DNA of 64,000 nucleotides, taken from assembly GCA_018907035.1 (NCBI GenBank), contig JACCIC010000285.1, forward strand, positions 62,001 through 126,000, read 5' to 3'. Both the position numbers and the translations under genes were made by a program. Shown here in pieces: positions 54,881 to 64,000 of this stretch (its first letter is position 1; each line of letters begins with the position of its first letter). This DNA comes from Sycobia sp. Sy_11 (taxonomy: Eukaryota > Arthropoda > Insecta > Hymenoptera > Epichrysomallidae). Under the pieces are notes generated by a model. It had not been told where the DNA came from. It was given only the letters and a program-made list of their open reading frames with translations, and did not search any database.

Positions 54881-57386
54881 GTAATTAGTCACCCGCAAAT
54901 GAAAATCTATGCTTCTAACAACATATATAATAAGGTTCTGCCAGAAGTGGTGACCAGCAGATCATCCAACTGATAGCGTTGAAGATGTTGTAGGTGAGGT
55001 GATCGCATTAGTTGATACGCCAGTTCTTTGAGATTTGGTGGGTAGATCCAATGAGGATGGGGAGCCCAACCGTAGCGGCGTAGAAGAAATTCTTTACACA
55101 AGTCCGTTACATCAAACAGCTGGCGCAGAACAATATGCAGTTTTTATCATAGCTAAAAACAAAATCTTTTCGAGGCATCCAATAATACAAGAAATTACAA
55201 TTATTAAGTCTATTTTCAATTCAGAGAAGCTTGATGACCAAGCTACGACATGAACAAACTTATGGGATGATGCACATGACACAGACTGCATGGACAAGAA
55301 AAAGAAATCGCAATATATTCAGTAGATTGCTTGATTGATATGTATAGAATCCCACGCACCGATTTTTAAATTTGGCGATGGACTTGCTGATTCACAAAAT
55401 AAAAATGGTTTTGGCAGGATAATAATTAATAAACTCATCTGCAACTAAGTATATTTGCAATACAAATTAATATTTGAGTATATGATTAATTCTGATCGGC
55501 AAAATTAAATTTGCAAAGCCAGATAATTTTATCAAAGTAAATAAACATTGCAGGATACAAGTATTGGATGTATAAATAAATTTCCAACATTTTTTTCTCC
55601 AAAATGTGAGGTTTTATTATGAAAAAATGGATACATATCTTATTATTACATATTAATAATTTGTTCCAAAACAGTTTTGTTAAAAACGAGTTAACAACGA
55701 TATTACTTAAACTATATATTTTAAAATAAAATATCAAATCAGAAGAAAAATAGAGTTTATGAATTCAAAGTATCAGAGGGAAAGCTGCGTACAACATCCA
55801 AAACAATTTGAGAAACGAATATTTTATGCTTCATGTGAATCTGAAAAAAATCGATCTCATGGATGTAAGCACCAGTGAATCGCGAGAGTTAGATTATGCG
55901 ATCTATCTTAACGCGAGGGCTTAAGGCCTCTAAGACACCTGGTCAGCTGTTTCTACGGTGCGAACACTAAGCTACCCGTGGAAGTCGTCCTGAGATTCTT
56001 GGACATTAGTTTCCACCGTCCGAACACAACATTATGACCTTCAATATAATAAAAGTTTTCTACATAAAACTATTTTTGAATGGACAGAATAGCTTTCTAT
56101 TCAGCATAATTAAAAGTAAAATAATAACTTAATATTGACCAAATGATTATTGAAAATTTTGTCAACCAATATCAAAGAATTAGAAAAAGATATAGCACGG
56201 TCATTTGAAAGTTCTAGTACCCATACTTGCCTTCGGAGTGCGACTGAGTTTCTTGATATATATATTGTGATGAGTGTCACAAGGCGCTCGTACCGACTTG
56301 CCCAGAAAAGGAAGACGACGCGTGCGCCATCTCCCCTCCCCTTACCTCACCGCTCCGCGAGCACACACACAGTCGTCTAGAGAGAGACAGTGAGGTTATG
56401 TTGCCTAATCGAGGCCATCGCACGGCCTGGAGTGCCGGGAAGTACTAGTCGAGAAGACGTGAACAATTGAGATGCATCATGAATCGTCCAATGCAAGAAG
56501 ACGTGAAATTTGCCTGTGATTCCGAAGGTGGCCTAAATTTCATAGCATTATTTAATAAGTTAAGAAGAAAAAAGTTAAGTTTAAGAAAAAAAATTAAGTT
56601 AAGTTCAAAGCTTAAGTTAAGTTAACGCTAAATAAGTTTAGAACGAAGACAATGAATCTCAAAGGCGACTATAAATAAATTTGATATAAAAAAGAAAAAT
56701 GAATCTAAAACAATCGTACTAAATAATAGTGACAGTGTTGCAAATGTAGACAATGGATGAAAAAAAAAAGAAGAGAGAAACAACTATAGATAATTGTTAC
56801 GAATAAAAACAAATAATAATAAAAAAATAATCAATCTAGAACAGTATCAATAAATAATAATAAAGGAATTCTACTAATATAGAGAATGAATCTGAAAGAA
56901 AAAAAGAAGACAACTAAATAATTTAGATAAAATCATAAATAAAATTACCTACTCTGTAGAAAGAAGGATGCATAATAGTGGGGAAAAAAATTATAAGGAA
57001 AAATACTAAAATTGGTGAAAGAAACTATAAATAAGTTGAAAACATAGATCAAATAATAAATCTGAAGTAAAAACAATAATAACATTTTTTCTGAAATTAT
57101 TACAAATAAAACAATAAATCCAGAAAGCAATCAATAATAGCCACAGTTTGTGAATAATAAGAATTAAATTGGAAAGAAAGATACGAACAGTTGGAAATAT
57201 TACAAAGAAAAGTGGTAACTGTCAAGATAAAACAAAAGTAATGAAATTATTACAAATGTGTCTGAAAATAACTATGAATGATTTTGAATGTTATGAACTA
57301 TGAATTCTAAATAATGATTGAATTTGGTGAAGTAAATACATTTACATTTTGTAGTTTGTTCAAATGAAATTTCTTTATTTATGTAG
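54881..57386. other. Mixed spacer
   Basis: 54930-55297 is GC-richer and coding-like on either strand but broken by stops. 55740-56040 holds a repeated phrase TTTCTACGGTGCGAACAC / TTTCCACCGTCCGAACAC. 56270-56530 is a GC-rich patch. 56560-56650 is a tandem TTAAG repeat. The rest is AT-rich with no gene recognised. Confidence 0.4.
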
Positions 57387-57466
57387 TAGACAATGACGTA
57401 ATTGACACTGTATATGCAACAAAACATATGTTTGATAATTACACACCAGACAAAAATTTCAATCTA
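57387..57466 (+). CDS. Candidate 80-bp internal exon
   Basis: A pyrimidine-rich tract ending TTTATGTAG (AG at 57385-57386) and a consensus donor GTAAGT (57467-57472) bracket 80 bases with one open phase: D-N-D-V-I-D-T-V-Y-A-T-K-H-M-F-D-N-Y-T-P and six more residues. The composition is protein-like and surrounded by AT-rich DNA with no other coding signal. The family is not recognised. A stop in the intron phase follows at once, which fits a true exon. Confidence 0.3.
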
Positions 57467-58679
57467 GTAAGTTACCTTGCATAAAGGACAAGATGCAGGA
57501 CATAATAGAAGATTAAAGAGAGCTGTATAACAATATACAATAATATATAATATTTTTTATGTTATTATATTTCTGAATTTAGAAAAACATTTTATAGAAT
57601 TTTTTTATATAATACATAATAAGATTTTTAGGTTTGAAATTTCATAATATGCAATTAATACGTCAAACTCGTCTAATTATTATACTTGTGCTAAAAGTTC
57701 TTCTTTTGGAGATTTAATTTTTTTTCAATATTTTTATTTCATGAATCCAATGAAATATCTAGAATATATACATATTAAATTGGTATACTATTATGTTTCC
57801 ATTTATCGCAATCAAGATATCTGATTATTTCAATTACTGATATTTAATTTTATTCTATAACAGTTTATGTGCTAATATATTTGGAAATTTCGAAAAATAT
57901 TTTATATAAATTTTATATAAATTTTACATCAATATTAAGCTTTATAAGTTTTAAAGTTCTTAATATAAAAACTTAACCAATTCGCCTAACTATTTTACCT
58001 TTGTTCAAAGTTCTTATTTTGCAGTTATAATAAATTTGCTCTTTATATTTGAAAATTGAATTAAATGATTATTTTATTAGCGATACCGATTGTGCATGTC
58101 ACGTGTAAATGGCGCACAAAGGAATGACTGCGTTACAAATACTTAAAAAATTGATAAAAAATATTTTTTATAATGAATCCTAGATTGGTGGAGAAATGCT
58201 TTGATTACGAATATTATAGTAGTATTTAATATATACTTTCAACAAAAGATATAGACATGATCAAAAACTATCAATGATAAAATGATCAAAGATTTTTATT
58301 TTAAACAATTTTTTTGTACAGGCAGTATTTTCGAGAGAAATATGTAATCAAATAAAGTACCTCTATCCGGGGGGGGGTAAGGTTATTTCGGTATAAAACA
58401 GGCATGTTTTTAAGAATTTTTTCTCGCAACACAGATACAGCTGGATTATCCAGTCAATTTGCATATAATAATGCATCATTTAAAGAAAATTTTCCTAAAT
58501 TTGCATTGAAAAATATTGAGAATTAAGCGAATGACAGTGAATTTCCGGAGGCTCCTCCAGAAAAAGTTGTTTTGCGGTGTACACGATTAAGCACTACAGA
58601 ATCATCGGAATCGCAAAAACCAAAGTACATTCTTCAAAGGAAATGTTTCCTCAGGTAACGCTGTCGAGTTTTTTTTTTT
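57467..58679. other. AT-rich spacer
   Basis: No gene recognised. A G8-9 run lies near 58369-58377. 58430-58670 may be the decayed 3' side of the adjoining transposase-domain gene. Confidence 0.4.
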
Positions 58680-59352
58680 TTAACTACTTTTAACAAAAAT
58701 ATCAAATACCATACCAGTATAAAATCCTATAAGAGAAGCAACGCCAAATAACGAACTGTAACCTCTTTTTTCCAAGTTCCGTCGCCTGATACAGTTAATT
58801 CTGACGTTTCTTGTACATTATTTGCTTCAGACATTGCTTTTTTTCTTCATTTACAGCCGATGCAGAAAACTTCTTAGAAACATTTTTTATAGTTCCAACA
58901 TGTTCGTCATATATATAGGTTGGTTATAGGTTGGTCTCGATAAGAAAGCACTAGCCAAATCCATTAATCCGCAAAACTTATTACATCCAGCTAAGCCTAA
59001 GCCTAACAGTCACATTACAAAAGCAAATCGATAATCGATATCGTATACAACAGAATCTATTATTTTACTAGATGGAATGTAATGAAGCTGTTTACACTTT
59101 TCAAATGCAACTTTGATATTAAAACCAAGGCCTTCTTTTTTCAGTGTTTGGAATGTAACTTTCCCATTGCACTTTACACATGTTAACAAAGTTGAAATAG
59201 TAGAAAAGACAAGAACAAAATCTATTACTCTATAATTTTTTTCGACATATTCTTCTATCTCTACCGGGAGACTATTTTTAATTATTTTTGACGACGCACT
59301 ATTAGCTTCCATTTCGTCATTTCTACGCTTCTCTAGTAATTTTTCGAGGCAT
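58680..59352 (-). pseudogene. Mutator-like transposase-domain gene, fragmented
   Basis: On the minus strand the start region (MPRK at 59352) and a frame at 59312-59010 give C-V-K-C then K-K-E-G-L-G-F-N-I-K-V-A-F-E-K-C, a Cys-bearing module. After a frame change, G-L-G-L-A-G-C-N-K-F-C-G-L-M-D follows (about 58980), and V-S-G-D-G-T-W-K-K-R-G (about 58790) starts the RNase H-like core with its first Asp. This is the order in the Mutator-like transposase-domain proteins that are common as repeats in insect genomes. The frame then ends at TAA 58680-58682. The rest of the core, with the later acidic residues, is not seen. Whether the family moves by itself is unclear. Confidence 0.6.
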
Positions 59353-60661
59353 TTTTAATGCTATTAAATATATATGGTAACAACAAGAATTAATTTACCG
59401 TTGAAAATTTCCGGAAACCGAGCGAGTACGAAAGTAAACAAAGTCAAACTTTTAGATTAGCTGATGTACGTATGTACTGACTGTATCGCTCAAATATACA
59501 AGAAATGTCCAAAAAGATGCTTTCAATAAGAAATGAATATAGGATTTATAAATCAAAATAATCGCTCTCCAAGAAAGCGCGCCGCACAATTGTCAAGCAG
59601 AATTACGAATATGTAAAAATTTTACTTGCAGCAACGAATGTTCAAATACCTACAACTTTGTCAATTTTGCTGCGATTCAGTTGAAATTTCGACACAATAT
59701 TCTTGAGATATAAAGCATTCATTTAAAAACTATTAAAAATGGACCTACATGAATATTAATATTTACACATAACCTTTTCTTGCCGATACTATGCCACGCT
59801 GTTTACGAAGAAGAGCACCGCAGAAAAAATCACCGCCCCGCCGCAACAGAAGTTTTGCGCTGACCCGTGTGGACCTCGGAGGATCACGTGGCGAACGGTG
59901 CGGCCTCGTACACAGCGTGGCCAACCACGTACTATTTACATTCGTCAGCGGCCATCTACGCCGCCTGGAGGGGGGCAGATCTCCCACATTTTTTACACAG
60001 CTAGATTTTTTTTATGATTCTTTTAACATATTTCGATTATATAGATATATGTGTGTAAAATCCTTATATATACTCATATATAAAAATCATATTTTTCCTT
60101 TCCCGAAATTCTGAATAAAGTAAGAAATTAACCTATGTAAATTTTATTTTATAAATTAATCCGGTGTTTTAGATGGGATGCGCAGACCGCATGATTTCCG
60201 CAACAGGAAACCTTTTTCTGACTAAAAAGCTTGCAACGGCCAGTTCGCTGTAAAAAGTCAATTTCCTTGACCAACAAAAGAAGGTGAGAAAGTTCGCAGA
60301 ATCAACGGTTTTTGCTATGGTAAATATTAAATGTGGCAGCAATGCAGCTAGAAGCAGCGGCCTCAGCAACAGCGCTCATGCCTAGCAGATGACATGAACG
60401 TACAGATCAAGAAGTTGTGTACGAAAACTTTCATTTTTTGCTGAAATTTTCTTTTAGTTACTGATCTGTACATGATTGCGACTTGTGTTGGACCTCCAGT
60501 TTATAGTATGTTCCGAACCATTGTTTTTTGCACATTCTTATTCCAGACTAGAGTTGTTAACCAGTGTATATGCTGGTTATTTTCTTATCGCGATTGTATA
60601 TTTACAGTTTTGTAGACCGGTGTATAGGGCCGGTCTACTTGTGCAGGAAAATAATATCTTG

Positions 60662-60663
<2 letters not shown>
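59353..60663. other. Spacer with GC-rich island and two stem-loops
   Basis: 59780-59990 is GC- and CpG-rich with an inverted CCACGCTGT / ACAGCGTGG pair but no supported gene. Two stem-loops with TGTATA loops lie at 60559-60578 and 60612-60638. The remainder is AT-rich. Confidence 0.4.
60612..60638. other. Perfect 9-bp stem-loop
   Basis: GTAGACCGG pairs with CCGGTCTAC around TGTATAGGG. A related, shorter stem AACCAG/CTGGTT around TGTATATG is 50 bases upstream. Confidence 0.65.

Positions 60664-60709
<46 letters not shown>
60664..60709. repeat. (AT)n microsatellite
   Basis: About 23 AT units next to the 3' end of the R1-like element. Confidence 0.95.
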
Positions 60710-60711
<2 letters not shown>

Positions 60712-60879
60712 CAAAATTGGCAGTTTATGATTAGAGTGAAGAAATAAATTTACCGTCAATTCCCATCTGTTCCCTACTGACCTATTCAGGTTCCTATGTG
60801 ATTTCTGCTTCGAGCAGATTTTCAATCGCTTCAATAGACTCCTTGGTTTGGAAGAGTTATCTTGCTAGTTTTTAACGAG

Positions 60880-63140
60880 CAATATGTGTCAATAGGCTCA
60901 ATAGAGATCGTACCTTAATAGAGTAAAACTTCCTCATATTTGGGACAGAACGCCAGGACGTTCTCTGATGAATCCGCCTCCCCACATCAGCATGTATTGG
61001 TCTCTCTCAGATGGAAGTGAGAGAGATAGAACCCAAAGTGTCCATGTCCAGTGAGGAATTGGATTAGCCATCGCGATGGCCTGATCCAATTCGCCCCAAT
61101 CCTATCGCTGACACTAGGTAGGTAAGAATATGTACAGCTTACCTTTTGTCGAATTATCCCCGATTTCTTTTCAGTAATCAAGATATCTTTCCGATATCTC
61201 TCGTGCGGCACGACGTTGGTTCTCAAGTGTTGCTGCATTTTTTTCGGTTTGCATAAATTTCCGCTCTACGTCTGCATTCTAGCACGATGAGGAGTTTGCT
61301 AGCTATCACTGCTAGAACGTCTGTTGAGGTGGTTCTGTACGCATCCGTGACTCTAATGAGCGCATCTCTTTGAGTACTGGACAACTTTCTTTGCTGTTCG
61401 AGACACATCAAATCATGGCAGCCTGCCGTTGCGTATAGAGCGATAGGTGCGAGCAGCCCGGTATAGGTAGTACTAAGCGTCTTAAATTTAGGGCCCTATT
61501 CCCATCCTGTTAAACAAATCCACACATTTGGATTGTACCGCTTTCAAATGGCAACCGATTTTTAGATGTTCGCCGAAGTGGATTCCAAAGTATCTCATGC
61601 TTTCTAATCTCTTCATTCTTATATCACCGATCTTTTTAAGAGGGGGGAGACTTTCGGGTGAAGGTGGCCTCTCAGTAACAACATTCCATAAATTTGGAAG
61701 GCCAGCCTCATTTTATTAAGGCGGCAGCAGGTTTCCACTTCTTCAATATAACTCTGGTCTATCCTTTCGATCTCTCTACGCGAATCTCCCTCCACCAGAA
61801 GCGTAATGTCGTCGGTATAAGTGATGACCTCACACCCTAGCTTGAGAGCTGCCAAAGAAGAGTATCAAGGGCAAGGTTGCACAGAGTTGGGCCATGTTCG
61901 AATCCCTGCGGGCATCTCTTATTGAGTTCAAGTTGTACTTCCTCAAATCTATTTCGTATGAGAACTTGGCAGTCCTTCAGGTAATTTCCTATTAACTCAT
62001 AGAGACCCCTGAGGCTTGCTCTGCTTTGCAGTACTGTTAATACAGCGGAACACCAGACATTGTCAAAGGCGCCATTTATGTCTATTTTCTGCACGATTCA
62101 CTCACACTTACGCAACTGAACTATTGCGTCCTCTGCGGATCGCCCTCTCCTAAAGCCATCTTATCTTGGTGATATCTTCGTTTCAATAATTCTGTTTAAT
62201 TTGTTCAGTATCAGAGATTCTAAGGCTTTGCCTAATTTTGGCAATAGACAGATGTATCAGTAGGATGTAAGGTCCTCAGGCTCTTTGACTTCCCCTTTTC
62301 TTATTGTAACGACTTGACCGACCTTCAACTCATTGCAGAAGACCGAAAATCTCAAGCATGAGTCGTATATATTGATCAGGTCCTGTCTGATGGTCGGAAG
62401 TGCTGTTCGAATGATGGCCAAGTCGAATCTGTCTGGGCCGGAGGCCTTACCAAAGTTCGGGATCTTAGCTCTTCTGCTTAGGTCGAGACCTGATTCAACT
62501 CGGCGAAATTCAATTCAATCTCAGTTCCCCTGGGTGGAAGAGTGTTGGCCAGGTGTCTCATTTCTATATGCTCTTTCGTTTCATCCTGTAAAGAGTCTGG
62601 AGTGAATAAGGTGTGCAGCACTTGCAGTATTCGCCCAGTCTGTCGTATAGGTATCTTGATCCAGGCGGACGTTGCATACAACTTCCTTGATAGATAGCTT
62701 ACCTACTTGAATTCGGTTAGCTGTGCCCCAAGGATTCTGATTCCGCTTCACTGTAACAAAGTCTTACCATTTGGTCTCTAAAGTAAGCCTGAGTCTACAT
62801 ACACACACCTTCCTGACCGCTTTGTATTGTTCTTTGAGGTTCTCCCGTATAACGGGATCACGCTCTTTCTAGGATATTTCACGGGCTCGATTGGTATCTT
62901 CCTCATTCAATCTAATTCAGGGTTCCGCCAAGAAACCCTCTTATCAGCTACCCTACTCCTCGGTAAGGCAGTAATGCACTCTTTCCTCAAAGTTAGCGAG
63001 CAAACTCTGTCAACAGTCTCCGTTTTGAAGTCGGACATTTCTTTAGGGACATGGTCCCATTCTTCTTTTAATACAGCACCGAAGGTATTTCAGTTCGCCT
63101 TCTGTGTGGAGTATCGCTTCAATTTCCGTCCCTGATTTGC
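60880..63140 (-). pseudogene. R1-like reverse transcriptase and C-terminal region
   Basis: Minus-strand pieces in order: the linker (about 63130-62700), G-P-D-R-F-D-L-A-I-I as the start of the fingers (about 62440), K-I-D-I-N-G-A-F-D-N-V-W as motif A (62090-62055), R-C-P-Q-G-F-E-H-G-P-T-L as motif B (about 61910), and T-Y-T-D-D-I-T-L-L as motif C, where the usual A-D-D is T-D-D (about 61820). After a frame change, A-L-I-R-V-T-D-A-Y-R-T-T-S (about 61350) and Q-F-L-T-G-H-G-H-F (about 61070) lead to a C-terminal C-x-C-x-G-E-A-D-S-S-E-N zinc-like motif with the His replaced by Asn. Multiple stops and frameshifts. No endonuclease is left. Confidence 0.75.
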
Positions 63141-63186
63141 ACTTGCAGGTGTGCAAGCTCCATTTACTTTCTTCCTGTTAGGTTGC

Positions 63187-63672
63187 TTATCTGTACCTTA
63201 GCCTGCTTTGGATTAAAAGTCTTTTGCAAGCCTTTCTTAGCCTTTGCTGTGGAGGAGCTTTTTTCACCTTTGTTTCTCTGCTGGGTTCGATATGTTCCTG
63301 ACCTGTGCAGATGTTTTTCTTTATTAGTCCTGAGGAGGGGCTGACTGCTTTATCAGCAGTCGGTTGCCTGTCTTTATCTGCCGCCTGGGTGGTCGCTTTA
63401 GTCTTACTAGTCTTAGTGAGCCTAATCTGTGGCATCTTTTTATTCCCTAATTCATTTTTGAGTTGCTCCCTCTCTGTAGTCTTGACCCTGTCTTTGGGCT
63501 TCCTAGACTCCCTAGTCTCCCTATCTTTCTTCATTCTGTCTTCTACTTTATTTTTATTATAATTATTTTTATTCATTTTTTCGCACGTGCACCTACTGAG
63601 GTGGCTTTGCAGCATCTGAAATGCAGAAAACGGGCGATATAAAATTTCACTGACAGTTGTAGGGGCTCCCAT
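63187..63672 (-). pseudogene. ORF1-like basic protein of the R1-like element
   Basis: A 161-codon frame on the minus strand from ATG at 63672 (MGAPTTVSEI). After about 30 residues it becomes highly charged (K-K-D-R-E-T-R-E-S-R-K-P-K-D-R), predicted to be disordered or coiled, and ends L-R-Y-R. It lacks the zinc knuckles expected at the C-terminus of a gag-like ORF1, so it is probably truncated by the deletion that also removed the endonuclease. Function would be RNA binding in the retrotransposition particle. Assignment depends on the neighbouring reverse transcriptase. Confidence 0.45.
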
Positions 63673-64000
63673 TTTCTACCTAGGAACCATGCATCTCCTA
63701 TCGCAACTGTTTACGACTTAGGAGTAAGGTTTTTTTTTAGAGTAGTTCCTTCTCTTAGACGGGGGATAAAGCCAAGTTTCCGGCCTATTAAAACAGAATA
63801 TTCCATCGATTAACTGTTGGCGGTCGCTGAATTACTTGTAACGAGTAGGAAAGGAAGTAAGTGCCAATTTCCCACTCCTAGCATCGGTAACTCTCGGGTG
63901 TAGCAAGCCCGTTAGCTCAAAAGCTTGTTTGATCCTATCCTAAAAGATCATTGCTGTATTTTAACCGCATCCTCCATCTGCTCCATCAACCAAGGATGAG

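Larger units (their letters stand above)
60740..64000 (-). mobile_element. R1-like non-LTR retrotransposon, broken and incomplete
   Basis: On the minus strand: a leader and ORF1-like frame (64000-63187), then linker and reverse transcriptase (about 63140-61620), then the C-terminal region with a Cys motif (61411-60880). The readable reverse transcriptase resembles the R1 clade. The endonuclease and most of ORF1 are absent, so an internal deletion is likely. The 5' end is beyond the window. R1 elements classically sit in 28S rDNA, but no rRNA sequence flanks this one. Confidence 0.75.

Overview
The window is arthropod nuclear DNA, most likely from an ant or another hymenopteran. That assignment is inference. 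It rests on the AT-rich, intron-era base composition, long (AT)n, (GA)n and (GT)n microsatellites, several mariner families, a Polinton/Maverick fossil and RNase H-bearing non-LTR elements. Nothing bacterial is present: there are no operons or ribosome-binding sites. Almost everything that can be read is mobile DNA of different ages. Host exons are few and only tentative.

Layout. 1-6970: AT-rich DNA with one candidate terminal exon (2546-2733). 6975-13412: the 5' end of a mariner, cut by a nested cluster of a non-coding repeat family arranged as a very large palindrome with about 1.5-kb arms. 13430-14440: second copy of another non-coding repeat. 14650-17773: decayed Ty3/gypsy element with LTR-like region, zinc-knuckle relic, protease, reverse transcriptase and RNase H, but no integrase. 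18683-19968: mariner copy 1, with one stop codon. 20064-23382: a 3.3-kb structure bounded by about 360-bp inverted repeats and filled with microsatellites. 24268-25416: an older, internally deleted mariner. 26690-27640: promoter-like region and a gypsy reverse-transcriptase scrap. 28413-31035: GC-richer segments with LTR-like features, a fold-back mariner derivative and a possible small spliced gene. 31035-36297: nearly complete but broken LOA/I-type non-LTR retrotransposon on the minus strand. 36585-36850: candidate retrocopy with a poly(A) tract. 38340-39503: LTR candidate followed by a lysine-tRNA-type primer-binding site. 39895-41180: mariner copy 2, with an intact transposase gene. 43065-43868: candidate two-exon gene with an Arg/Ser-rich tail. 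45140-54375: decayed Polinton/Maverick. 54571-57466: two exon-like segments. 58680-59352: Mutator-like transposase-domain fragment. 60740-64000: R1-like non-LTR element on the minus strand, running off the window.

The most informative part is the Polinton fossil. It still shows a protein-primed family B polymerase, integrase C-terminus, packaging-ATPase-like C-terminus, adenain-like protease, a minor-capsid (penton-like) protein, a major-capsid-like protein and a phospholipase-type structural-protein tail. Stops, frameshifts, a mariner fragment and a tRNA-Thr-like insertion interrupt these. It is a DNA-transposon/virus-like replication and capsid module that is no longer functional as read. 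The only element in the window that looks able to express its own enzyme is mariner copy 2.
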